Source of the DNA: a virus
Virus record (IMG/VR): IMGVR_UViG_3300037468_000006
Coordinates: 1 to 22,828 of that record
Strand: one strand, 5' to 3'
DNA length: 22,828 nt
The notes beneath the pieces are model-generated. The model worked only from the letters and a program-made list of their open reading frames with translations, was not told the origin of the DNA and did not search any database. A program made the position numbers and the translations under genes. The stretch's first letter is position 1; every line of letters begins with the position of its first letter. This document shows, piece by piece, positions 6,899-14,659 of this stretch.

Positions 6899-7218
6899 TT
6901 ACTCCTGTTAAATTAGGCCAAGCCGCCATCACCACTGGCGTGACTACGCTCTATACAGTGCCAGCATCAACTAGAACTCTACTCAAAGAATTCAGCATTG
7001 CCAACACAACTGCAGCCGCCATCAATGTGAGAGTGTTTTTAGTTCCATCAGCAGGCTCGGCTGGAACTGGAAATGCTTTCCTATACGATGTGCCTGTGCC
7101 AGCTGCTAATGCCTTGCAATATAACGGCATTGAAGTACTGAACGCAGGCGATACCATTCAAATTCAAGCGGCATCAACTGGTTTAACAATCATTGCAAGT
7201 GGTGGCGAAGCCACATAA
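6883..7218 (+). CDS. Beta-sandwich-like virion protein, first of a tandem paralogous pair
   Basis: The product has 111 residues, all beta-like in pattern (TTLYTVPASTRTLLKEFSIA near 20-39, then ANTTAAAINVRVFLVPS). It ends LTIIASGGEAT. The next protein has exactly the same length and can be aligned with it: LLKEFSIANTTAAAINVRV against IIDKFTATNTTAGNVTISV, and LTIIASGGEAT against LTIRASGREIT. The pair therefore arose by tandem duplication. Single-domain proteins of this kind are usually virion surface or tail proteins; no function is known to me. The start overlaps the previous gene by 16 bases, with AGGTG at 6873-6877 as ribosome site. Confidence 0.8.
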   Translation: MAFDVITPVKLGQAAITTGVTTLYTVPASTRTLLKEFSIANTTAAAINVRVFLVPSAGSAGTGNAFLYDVPVPAANALQYNGIEVLNAGDTIQIQAASTGLTIIASGGEAT

Positions 7219-7228
7219 GGAGTATGAA

Positions 7229-7564
7229 ATGACAGTATCAATCAAGGTGCTGATACCACCAAAACAGGCCGAAAACACACAGACTACGCAGTACACAGCG
7301 ACCAACTGTAAAGCGATCATTGACAAATTTACTGCCACCAATACAACGGCAGGAAATGTGACGATCAGTGTTAACTTGGTGACAAGTGGCGGCACAGCAG
7401 GAGCAGCCAACTTGATCGTGGATACACGAAGCATTGCACCAGATGAGACCTATACATTCCCTGAATTGGTTGGTCAAGCATTAGAGTCTGGTAGTTTCAT
7501 ATCCACCATTGCCAGCGCAGCCACATCGTTGACAATCCGAGCATCAGGCCGAGAAATCACTTAA
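7229..7564 (+). CDS. Beta-sandwich-like virion protein, second of the tandem pair
   Basis: The product has 111 residues and is a diverged paralogue of the preceding gene product. The shared core runs QYTATNCKAIIDKFTATNTT then VTISVNLVTSGGTAGAANL, with the same closing motif LTIRASGREIT. The start 7229 is set by AAGGAG at 7217-7222 with six-base spacing; an upstream in-frame ATG at 7193 lies within the previous gene and lacks a ribosome site. Duplicates with diverged surfaces often build heteromeric or alternative virion decorations; that is inference. A Cys at about 27 has no partner. Confidence 0.8.
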   Translation: MTVSIKVLIPPKQAENTQTTQYTATNCKAIIDKFTATNTTAGNVTISVNLVTSGGTAGAANLIVDTRSIAPDETYTFPELVGQALESGSFISTIASAATSLTIRASGREIT

Positions 7565-7575
7565 AGGAGCTAGAA

Positions 7576-7971
7576 ATGAAAGAATTTATGGTTATTCCAC
7601 GGGGCTTTAATGGCTTGCCGATGGAAGAAGAATTTTTGACCAACTCAGAGAATAAAAAGAACTATGCCGTTGCGGTTGCTGATTGGAACTATGGCCCTGA
7701 AATGCCCACCAATGAGGCTGGCGCAAATAAGGAGTTCTACGCAGGATTGGCAGAGGCGATGCAATGTGATGAAAAAGACGCAAGACGCAAGCATTGCTCG
7801 AACTGCGAGTATTACGACAACAGCTTTATGACCCAAGTCAGAATTGAGCGTATCCCAATGGCGGCTTATGACAAGGGCGCAGGGTTCAGGGGTCACTGCG
7901 AAAAACTGAACTTTATCTGCAACGATATGCGGGTTTGTCAGGCTTGGGAAGATGAAGAAGAAGAAGATTGA
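7576..7971 (+). CDS. Cysteine-rich protein with HiPIP-like (high-potential iron-sulphur) Cys pattern
   Basis: The product has 131 residues. Cysteines lie at 64, 74, 77, 108, 115 and 121. The pattern C74-x2-C77-EYYD, then GHC108, then C121-x2-W resembles high-potential iron-sulphur proteins, in which C-x2-C-aromatic is followed by GWC and a final C-x2-W; the last spacing here (12 residues) is near the 13 of classical HiPIPs. The segment between C77 and C108 is longer than in the short HiPIPs. No signal peptide is visible. The tail is very acidic (EDEEEED). AAGGAG at 7564-7569 is the ribosome site. It sits among virion genes, so a metal-bearing virion or assembly protein is possible. A zinc site is the main alternative. 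Confidence 0.75.
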   Translation: MKEFMVIPRGFNGLPMEEEFLTNSENKKNYAVAVADWNYGPEMPTNEAGANKEFYAGLAEAMQCDEKDARRKHCSNCEYYDNSFMTQVRIERIPMAAYDKGAGFRGHCEKLNFICNDMRVCQAWEDEEEED

Positions 7972-7995
7972 CCTTTTGCCAATTTGTGCGAAAAT
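7968..7995 (+). promoter_or_regulatory. Candidate sigma70 promoter before the cupin-like/ejection genes
   Basis: TTGACC (7968-7973), a 16-base spacer and GAAAAT (7990-7995) with an extended TGC directly before it make a fair sigma70 promoter. It begins at the stop codon of the cysteine-rich gene, in one of the few intergenic gaps of the late block (7972-8046). The predicted start is near 8002. It could boost ejection-protein transcription beyond the attenuating terminator at 2870. The -10 box matches only 4 of 6 positions, so it is a candidate only. Confidence 0.4.
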
Positions 7996-7998
7996 CAA

Positions 7999-8024
7999 GC
8001 CGCTGAGTTCTGGCATCCAGCGGC
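7999..8024 (+). other. GC-rich hairpin in the leader of the cupin-like gene
   Basis: A perfect 7-bp stem, GCCGCTG with CAGCGGC, encloses a 12-base loop (8006-8017). No T-run follows, so it is not an intrinsic terminator. It may be an RNA processing or stability element, or an operator-like dyad next to the candidate promoter. If transcription starts at about 8002 the left arm would be partly missing from that transcript, so it would work mainly in read-through RNA. Confidence 0.5.
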
Positions 8025-8028
8025 CTGC

Positions 8029-8038
8029 CCTAATTAGG
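8029..8038. promoter_or_regulatory. Perfect 10-bp palindrome overlapping the ribosome site
   Basis: CCTAATTAGG reads identically on both strands and overlaps the Shine-Dalgarno AGGAG (8036-8040) of the gene at 8047. Its half-site ATTAGG also forms the perfect dyad near the leftward promoter at 22754-22773. A shared DNA-binding protein is conceivable but a 10-bp palindrome can also arise by chance. Confidence 0.3.
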
Positions 8039-8046
8039 AGTTGTGC

Positions 8047-8496
8047 ATGGTTGTCCAAATAATAGATGCAAAAGTCCCTGCTGAACATTTGCCTATTTAT
8101 CGCTTAGAAGGTGCGCTTTTACAGCTTCCACAAGTGGATATGCCTGTTCAGCACGCATTTTGTGCTGGTCTATACGCACGAACAATGCACATTCCTGCTG
8201 GCACGGTATTGACTGGCGCTGTTCACCGCGAAGAATCTTTTTTCTTGGTACGCAAAGGTGACTTGATTGTCAGCACTGATACAGGCCCAAAACGTTTAGG
8301 GGCAGGTGACATGAGCATTTCACGAGTAAATACAAAACGTGCTGGCATTGCTTTGACCGATGTCGAGGTAACCACATTTCATGCAAACCCAACCAATGAG
8401 CAAGAACCACAAAAATTATGGGACTTGTTTACCATTCCAGCGCCAGCACCAGTTCTTGAAACTGCACAGACAGCGCAATTGGAGGAATCAAAATGA
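8047..8496 (+). CDS. Cupin-like (double-stranded beta-helix) protein
   Basis: The product has 149 residues. Residues 35-113 read like a single cupin barrel: a strand pair with HIPAGTVLTGAVHREESFF (48-66), a VRKGDLIVS turn (69-76), GAGDMSIS (86-93) and VEVTTFHANP (107-115). Canonical cupin motif 1 (G-x5-HxH-x3-4-E-x6-G) is only partly kept: H60, E62 or E63 and G71; H112 could complete a metal site. The last 30 residues are an acidic, Ala/Pro-rich tail. It has no signal peptide. It sits between the Cys-rich gene and the ejection proteins, suggesting a virion or assembly role rather than metabolism. AGGAG at 8036-8040 supports ATG 8047. Confidence 0.75.
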   Translation: MVVQIIDAKVPAEHLPIYRLEGALLQLPQVDMPVQHAFCAGLYARTMHIPAGTVLTGAVHREESFFLVRKGDLIVSTDTGPKRLGAGDMSISRVNTKRAGIALTDVEVTTFHANPTNEQEPQKLWDLFTIPAPAPVLETAQTAQLEESK

Positions 8497-9215
8497 CATT
8501 CGGACTATCAGGAGCAGCACTGGCAGGCATTGCCGTTGGTGGTGCAACGCTTATCTCTGGCTTGGCTCAATCAGAAGCAGCAGAAAGCGCTGCAGCAGCA
8601 CAAACAGGTGCAGCTCAAGCAGGCATTGAAGAACAGCGCAGACAGTTTGATGCTTTACAAGCGCTATTAAAACCCTATGTAGAGGTTGGTGTGCCAGCAA
8701 TGGCTCGTTTTCAAGCATATGGTGAAGCAGGGCCAAAAGCATTTGAACAACAGCAAGCATTAGCGGGTATTCTTGGCCCTGAAAGACAGAGAGCAGCGAT
8801 TGCCGAAATTGAGCAAGGCGGTGGCTTTCAAGCCAGAGTGCAAGCTGGTGAAGAAGCGTTATTGCAACGTGCATCTGCAACAGGTGGATTGCGTGGTGGG
8901 AATATCCAAGCTGCATTGGCTCAATTTAGGCCACAAATGTTGGAACAAGAAATTCAACGCCAATATGGAAGACTTGGTGGATTTACAGATATTGGTCGTG
9001 AAACAGAAGCTAATTTGCTAAAAATAGGTCAAGCATCTGCGGCAGGCGTAGGCGCACAGGGTATAACTACTGGAACAAATATTTCAAACTTGTTGGCTCA
9101 ACAAGGTGCAGCACAAGCTGGCGCTGAGATAGCACAGGGCAGAGCAATTGGTGCAATCCCAGCAGCAATATCTGGCGGCCTTGGATTATTCAGCGGTCTC
9201 GGAGGTAAATTCTGA
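8493..9215 (+). CDS. DNA ejection/transfer protein, P22 gp7 position
   Basis: The product has 240 residues. The N-terminus has a Gly/Ala-rich hydrophobic segment (about 6-27, AALAGIAVGGATLISGLAQ) followed by an Ala/Glu/Gln-rich helix. The middle QRRQFDALQALLKPYVEVG (about 48-66) and RVQAGEEALLQRASATGGLR with GGNIQAALAQFRPQ (about 115-148) are hallmarks of phage proteins usually annotated as DNA transfer or internal virion proteins. The C-terminus is again Gly/Ala-rich. Such proteins are carried in the capsid and injected to form a conduit through the cell envelope. The ribosome site is GGAGG at 8481-8485; ATGA overlap with the previous gene. Confidence 0.85.
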   Translation: MTFGLSGAALAGIAVGGATLISGLAQSEAAESAAAAQTGAAQAGIEEQRRQFDALQALLKPYVEVGVPAMARFQAYGEAGPKAFEQQQALAGILGPERQRAAIAEIEQGGGFQARVQAGEEALLQRASATGGLRGGNIQAALAQFRPQMLEQEIQRQYGRLGGFTDIGRETEANLLKIGQASAAGVGAQGITTGTNISNLLAQQGAAQAGAEIAQGRAIGAIPAAISGGLGLFSGLGGKF

Positions 9216-10723
9216 TGCAACCTATTAACTATGGGGTTCAAATTGCTGACCCAACACAAACATTCTTGGGTGCATTCCAGACTGGAGCAAGCATCCAAGA
9301 GGCAAGGCTTAGACAAGAACAGCAACAGCAACAAATGGCAAATCAGAAACTGATTCAACAAGGATTAGCCAAGTTACGTCAGCCTGGTGCAACTACTGAA
9401 GATGTTTCAAATCTTGCAATGATTTTGCCAAAAGATCAAAGCGAAACCGTAATCAAAGCATGGGCGCTAAAAACAGACGCACAAAAACAGAATTCACTTA
9501 ATCAAGCAGGAAAAGTTGTATCTGCTTTTTTTGCTGGTGAAAATGATATTGCACAACAACTAATAAACGACCAAGCTGTTGCAATGCGTAATTCAGGAAA
9601 TGAGGAAGGTGCAAAGTTTTTGGAAACGTGGCGTGGCGTTACTGAAGTAAATCCTACTGCCTCACAAAACTTTTTCACAGCAGAACTTTTGCGCTTACCA
9701 GGTGGTGAGAAAATTGTTGAAAATATTGTTAAACTTAATGTAGAACGCAGAGCAGAAGCCCTGCAGCCAAGTGCATTGAAAGAAGCTATTGCTAAAGCTG
9801 AGAAAGCCGTGGCAGATGCCACCACAGCACAGCAAACAGCCAAGAATGCACCAGAGAAAGCAGCCGCTGATGCGGCACTAGCAAAAGCTCAAGCAGATAA
9901 AGCAAAAGTGGAGTCACAGTTTGCAGAACGGCAACAACTTGCCACTCTTGAGAAAAGTAATTGGGATGTTAGAAATCTGAAAAGCCAAATTAGTGACCGT
10001 TCAGCACAACTTAATTTAAAAACACAAGAAGTTGCCGCAACTGTGGCTGAAAAATTAGCATCTGTTGGTCAAAAATTAAATGAAGTTCCAGCAGACACAA
10101 AGAAACTTATAAATGAATCTGCTGTTGCAGCGGCAACATCTAAACAATCTGCTGGTCAATTTAATGATCTAGCAAAACGCCTTGAATCCGAGGGTGGTGG
10201 TTATGGTGTTTTTTCAAGCGCATCTGACTATTTGAAAAGGGGTGTTGGTTTTCAGGGTGGCATGACTCAACTGCGCCAAGAATATACGCGCCTTAGAAAT
10301 ACAGCGGCAATAAAATCCTTGCCGCCAGGCCCTGCAACTGATAAAGATATTGCTTTGGCATTGCGTGGTTTCCCAAGCGAAACAGCATCAGCTTCAGATT
10401 TATCGAGCTTTTTGCGTGGCATGGCTAAGTTGCAAGACATTGATGCTTCAATCAATAACGCCAAAACAGATTGGTTGACGAATAACAATGGGTCTTTGGC
10501 ACGAGCTAAGACTACTTTTGTTGCTGGTGACTATGCGGCAAAAGCAGGTGAAAATTTCAATGATTTTTCAACACGAATTATTGATGATGTAACAAAGAAA
10601 TATGACCCTAGAACGCAGACATCATTAGTCGAGCAAATCCCAACGCCTAGAAGTCCGCAACCAATGGCGGCACAAAATAACATTCGATCAGCGGCAGATG
10701 CAATTTTGAGTGGAGGCCAATAA
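9215..10723 (+). CDS. DNA ejection protein, P22 gp20 position
   Basis: The product has 502 residues; P22 gp20 has about 470. It is almost wholly helical by composition. A Gln-rich N-terminal helix (about 28-50) is followed by helical repeats, then a long Ala/Lys/Gln-rich coiled-coil-like stretch (about 185-330; AIAKAEKAVADATTAQQT, AKAQADKAKVESQFAERQQ) and a more globular C-terminal part. The gene is second of three adjacent ejection genes of rising size, as in P22 (gp7, gp20, gp16). The assignment comes from position and composition, not from a clear sequence match. The start has GGAGG at 9201-9205 and a TGATG overlap with the previous gene. Confidence 0.8.
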   Translation: MQPINYGVQIADPTQTFLGAFQTGASIQEARLRQEQQQQQMANQKLIQQGLAKLRQPGATTEDVSNLAMILPKDQSETVIKAWALKTDAQKQNSLNQAGKVVSAFFAGENDIAQQLINDQAVAMRNSGNEEGAKFLETWRGVTEVNPTASQNFFTAELLRLPGGEKIVENIVKLNVERRAEALQPSALKEAIAKAEKAVADATTAQQTAKNAPEKAAADAALAKAQADKAKVESQFAERQQLATLEKSNWDVRNLKSQISDRSAQLNLKTQEVAATVAEKLASVGQKLNEVPADTKKLINESAVAAATSKQSAGQFNDLAKRLESEGGGYGVFSSASDYLKRGVGFQGGMTQLRQEYTRLRNTAAIKSLPPGPATDKDIALALRGFPSETASASDLSSFLRGMAKLQDIDASINNAKTDWLTNNNGSLARAKTTFVAGDYAAKAGENFNDFSTRIIDDVTKKYDPRTQTSLVEQIPTPRSPQPMAAQNNIRSAADAILSGGQ

Positions 10724-12646
10724 ATGGCAACCGCAGACGAATACGCAGCATGGATTGTAAGAAACTCGGCTAAACGTGGTACGCCTGAGTTTGATACAGT
10801 GGCGCAGGCTTATCAAATTGCAAAAGCAGAAGAAACTACTGCTCGTACTAAACAACAACTTGCCCCTGCACAAAAAGCACCAAGCGTATTAGATCGTATT
10901 ATTGGTGCTGGTGAAACAGCTTTGACTTTGGGGACAGCCGCCACAGGTGGAACGGTAGGAACAATTGTTGGCACTGCTAAAGGTCTAACAGAGCAAATTT
11001 TATCTGGCGAGTTTGGCACACCACAAGCCGCACGTGCGGTTGAAAAAGCTGCATCAGAAGGAGCGCAGGCATTAACTTATCAGCCAAGGACAGAGGCTGG
11101 CCAAGAAATGGTGCAGGCTACAGGTCAATTTTTGGGTGAAGTTTTACCGCCTGTTTTGCCAACTATTGCCGCACCTACTGCTACCACACAAGCAATTAGA
11201 AGTGCAGCCCCCATTACACAAGCCACAGCCCAGCGTGGTGCTGTAGCGGCACGTCAAGCGGCACAAGCAACTGGAGAGGCTATTGCAAAGCCTATACAAG
11301 CGGCTACAACAGTCGTTCGTGAAACTTTAGGTATGGAGACCACACCAACTCCAACAGCGGCTGGTGGGCGTGTTTCTGTTGGGGCGGCAGCGACTCCAGC
11401 AGATTTACAAAGAGTAACGACTGCCGAACAATTAGGATTTGTTGGCCCTGCTGGATTGACTGCTGGTCAGAGGACAAGAAATTTTGCAGACTTACAGTTT
11501 GAAAAAGAGACTGCTAAATTAGGTGAGGCTGGCGCACCTTTGCGTGAACGAGTCAGTAATCAAACAGCAAATTTAATTCAACAATTTGATGCAATGGTTG
11601 ACCGTACTGAACCAATGCTGGCAGATGCAAGAGATATTGGCAAAGCCGTAGATAAAGCAGTGGTCAATAAAGCCGAAGTGCAAAGAAGAAAAATTCGTGA
11701 TGCCTATACCAAGGCCAGAGAAGATGGTTCTATGCTTGAGCCAGTTACTCTGAATGAGTTGGCAACAACTGCGGCAGATGTTCAGCGTTTTGAAGGCGTT
11801 GCGCCCAATGTTGCGCCAATTCGCAAAGAAGCAATTAGGCTTGGTATATTGGTAGAAGATGCAGATGGCAACTTGATTGCACAAGCCAAATCCATTGACG
11901 ATACTGAATTGCTAAGACAATTTGTCAATGAGGCTACCGATTGGACAAATAGACGCGAGTCTTTGATGGCAAGAAAAATCAATAACGCAATTGATGCTGG
12001 AACTGAAGGTAAGGGTGGGGAATCTTACAAATCAGCCCGTAAACTTCGTCAGGATTTTGCCAATGAGTTTGAAAACGTAGGATTGACAGCAAAACTTTTG
12101 TCAACTAAACGAGGCACAGATGAGCGTGTTATTGCTTTTGATGATGTATTCGACAAAATCATCATCAATGCACCACTTGAAGAAATGAACAAAGTCAGAA
12201 AAACTTTGCTCACAGCAGGGCCTGAAGGTAAGCAGGCATGGAATGAATTAAAGTCCAACACAATTCGTTACATTATCAATAAATCCTTGTCAACAGCCCA
12301 AAGGGATGAACGTGGGCAAGCATTAGTTTCGCCTGACAAACTTAACAGTGTCATTCGATCATTGGATAGAGAGGGCAAGTTAGAAGGTTTATATGGCAAA
12401 AAGCAAGCCCAACAAATCCGCGATCTAGGCGAAATAGCCATTGACATTTACACAGCACCACCTGGTGCTATAAATTTTTCAAATACAGCATCCGCTTTGC
12501 AAGTTGCTTTAGACTCGGTTATGACTTTTGGCTTAACTGGAATACCAGCACCAGCAGTCACAGCTTTGAGGGAAGCATCAAAATACGTCAAAAACCGTGA
12601 AGTTAGAAACAGAGTTCGACAGGCTTTGAAACCATTAGGAGAATGA
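10724..12646 (+). CDS. DNA ejection protein, P22 gp16 position
   Basis: The product has 640 residues; P22 gp16 has 609. It begins with a short helical module (ADEYAAWIVRNSAKRGTPEF, 3-22, then DTVAQAYQIAK) that recurs at the starts of large phage internal proteins. Next comes a Gly/Thr-rich hydrophobic segment (about 55-90, including GTAATGGTVGTIVGTAKGL), then an Ala/Thr/Gln-rich linker to about 230, and a long charged helical C-terminal region. No lytic transglycosylase motif was seen. A membrane-active conduit role is inferred from position. The ATG directly follows the previous stop, with GGAGG at 10712-10716. Confidence 0.82.
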   Translation: MATADEYAAWIVRNSAKRGTPEFDTVAQAYQIAKAEETTARTKQQLAPAQKAPSVLDRIIGAGETALTLGTAATGGTVGTIVGTAKGLTEQILSGEFGTPQAARAVEKAASEGAQALTYQPRTEAGQEMVQATGQFLGEVLPPVLPTIAAPTATTQAIRSAAPITQATAQRGAVAARQAAQATGEAIAKPIQAATTVVRETLGMETTPTPTAAGGRVSVGAAATPADLQRVTTAEQLGFVGPAGLTAGQRTRNFADLQFEKETAKLGEAGAPLRERVSNQTANLIQQFDAMVDRTEPMLADARDIGKAVDKAVVNKAEVQRRKIRDAYTKAREDGSMLEPVTLNELATTAADVQRFEGVAPNVAPIRKEAIRLGILVEDADGNLIAQAKSIDDTELLRQFVNEATDWTNRRESLMARKINNAIDAGTEGKGGESYKSARKLRQDFANEFENVGLTAKLLSTKRGTDERVIAFDDVFDKIIINAPLEEMNKVRKTLLTAGPEGKQAWNELKSNTIRYIINKSLSTAQRDERGQALVSPDKLNSVIRSLDREGKLEGLYGKKQAQQIRDLGEIAIDIYTAPPGAINFSNTASALQVALDSVMTFGLTGIPAPAVTALREASKYVKNREVRNRVRQALKPLGE

Positions 12647-12650
12647 ATAA

Positions 12651-14633
12651 ATGTCCGCACTATCAATTCAACCCACATTCCCAATATTCACTGATATTGA
12701 TGGGCAACCTCTTGAGAATGGATACATCTGGATTGGAACAGCCAATCTAGACCCCCAGACCAATCCTATAAACGTGTATTGGGATGTGGCTTTGACTATT
12801 GCAGCGCCTCAACCAATCCGCACATTGGCTGGCTATCCTTCGCGCAATGGAGCACCTGCTCGATTGTATGTAAACAGCAACTACAGCATTCGAGTCCAGA
12901 ACAGAAATGGCAGTATGGTGTACAGCGCATTGACTGCGACTGAGCGTTACAGTGATGCTGTAATTAGCGAAATTAATGCTTCTCAAGTTATTTACAATCC
13001 TGCTGGAACTGGTGCTGTGGCCACCAATGTGCAGGCTAAATTGCGCCAAACTGTCAGCATCAAAGATTTTGGTGCTGTTGGTAATGGCGTAACTGATGAC
13101 ACAGTAGCTATTCAAGCCGCTTTTGACAGTGGTGCTGGTGCTGTTTATGTTCCATCTGGAACATATTTAATTTCATCAGTTCAGCCCGCATCAAATCAAT
13201 ATATTTATGGCGATGGTGCATCAAGTATTTTTAAACAAAAAGCAGGCGGTAATTTTGTTCGCCCGATTTTGATTTCCGCAAAATCATTTGTAACACTTCA
13301 AAATTTTGCAATTGATGGTAACGGCAACGCACAAGCCGCTGGTGAACAAAATCACGGTGTTTTTATTGCAGACAGCACAGATATTAATGTTTATGATTTG
13401 AGTGTGCATGACTGCCAAGGCGATGGCATTGGTATTTATTCAAACACTAACAGCATTTTGTCTAGACGCATTCGAATCCAAAACTGTACTGTTTACAACT
13501 TTGGTCGATGCGGTATTGTTATCTCTGGCACAGGCGCTTTCAATGTTTTGATTGACAGCAACATTTGCCGAGTTGGAACACGGGTTACAACATCCACTTC
13601 GGGTGGAAATAGTATTCACCTTGAGTTGGATAGCAACCCACCCGCAAGCCCAGGTTATGTTACTGTTTCAAACAATGTGACAGACGATCCGATTACATCT
13701 TCAGGCATATTCCTTGGCTTGGTGATTGATGGAAACAGTATTTTCAACTCAGTTATTGGTGGTGGATTTGGTGTTATCACTGTAATTAACCCAGCCAACA
13801 CAGTTATTTCAAACAACACAATTGCTGGCGGTAACTTTGCTAGTAATGCTGGCATCTGGGTTCAAGATGCTATTGGTGCAGTATCTAGCAACATAAACAT
13901 TTCAGGAAACGCAATCAGTGACGTTACCAATGGTGGTATTTTTGCCTTCAGTTCTGCTGCTGGTTTAAATGGTGCTATCAATATTTCTGGCAACACTTTG
14001 TTTAGTAATAGTGGTTATGGCGTTACTGTTTTGACTGACTATCATAATGTTGTGATTGATGGCAATTCAATGCGTCAACAACTTGGTGGCGGTATTCGTA
14101 TTGGTGGAACAAACGGCATTTTAATTTCCAACAATGCCATCTTTAATATTGGTAATTTTACGGGTATCTTTTTTGAAAATCAAGGCGCAACCGCTTCAAA
14201 TGGTTCATTTGTTATTGGTAATACTGTAGCAAACGCTATTGCTGGCACAAGTTATGGAATTTATCTTTCTGATACTTCTGCGGTCAGCAACATTGTCATT
14301 ATTGCAAATAATTTTTCAGGAACTAACACACCAATGTTTTTGGGGACAAATCCCACAGGAATAACTCACATAAACAATACTGTTGGAATTGGTACATTGA
14401 CAGGTTCATTCACATTGGGTGCTGCGGCTACTACAACAGTGACAAACGCAAATGTTTACTCTGATTGCAAGATTACCTTGACACCCACTAATGCGGCTGC
14501 GGCTACTTTAATGAGCGGTGCAAAATCTTTGTATGTTTCTGCTAAAACTCAAGGCACATCGTTTGCGGTAACTACGGCAGATGGAACAGCGGCTGCGGGT
14601 ACGGAAACTTTTGATTATCAGATTAACAACTAA
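12651..14633 (+). CDS. Tailspike: P22-type head-binding domain plus right-handed beta-helix (pectate-lyase-like)
   Basis: This is the receptor-binding, probably polysaccharide-degrading spike. It has 660 residues (P22 tailspike has 666). Residues 1-115 match the P22 head-binding domain: FTDIDGQPLENGYIWIGTAN, then QPIRTLAGYPSRNGAPARLY (P22: QPIIINAAGYPVYNGQIAKF). A pectate-lyase-type start follows at about 140 (SIKDFGAVGNGVTDDTVAIQ). Residues 160-590 have beta-helix rungs with repeats such as VSNN, ISGN and IDGN. The last 75 residues (TLTGSFTLGAAATTTVTNAN onward) form a separate beta module typical of phage spike ends. The catalytic residues cannot be named without structure. Its head-binding domain predicts docking to the gp1/gp4-type ring. 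Confidence 0.93.
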   Translation: MSALSIQPTFPIFTDIDGQPLENGYIWIGTANLDPQTNPINVYWDVALTIAAPQPIRTLAGYPSRNGAPARLYVNSNYSIRVQNRNGSMVYSALTATERYSDAVISEINASQVIYNPAGTGAVATNVQAKLRQTVSIKDFGAVGNGVTDDTVAIQAAFDSGAGAVYVPSGTYLISSVQPASNQYIYGDGASSIFKQKAGGNFVRPILISAKSFVTLQNFAIDGNGNAQAAGEQNHGVFIADSTDINVYDLSVHDCQGDGIGIYSNTNSILSRRIRIQNCTVYNFGRCGIVISGTGAFNVLIDSNICRVGTRVTTSTSGGNSIHLELDSNPPASPGYVTVSNNVTDDPITSSGIFLGLVIDGNSIFNSVIGGGFGVITVINPANTVISNNTIAGGNFASNAGIWVQDAIGAVSSNINISGNAISDVTNGGIFAFSSAAGLNGAINISGNTLFSNSGYGVTVLTDYHNVVIDGNSMRQQLGGGIRIGGTNGILISNNAIFNIGNFTGIFFENQGATASNGSFVIGNTVANAIAGTSYGIYLSDTSAVSNIVIIANNFSGTNTPMFLGTNPTGITHINNTVGIGTLTGSFTLGAAATTTVTNANVYSDCKITLTPTNAAAATLMSGAKSLYVSAKTQGTSFAVTTADGTAAAGTETFDYQINN

Positions 14634-14659
14634 CGTGAAAATTCAAACTGGAGTTTAAT

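Noticed and set aside
7645-8088. 147-residue minus-strand frame over the Cys-rich gene
   Set aside because: It overlaps a gene with ribosome site and conserved Cys motif and spans the promoter gap; no minus-strand transcript signals are seen.
13655-14140. Repeated ISNN/ISGN/IDGN-like segments as a DNA repeat array
   Set aside because: They are degenerate rungs of a beta-helix at protein level, not DNA repeats.
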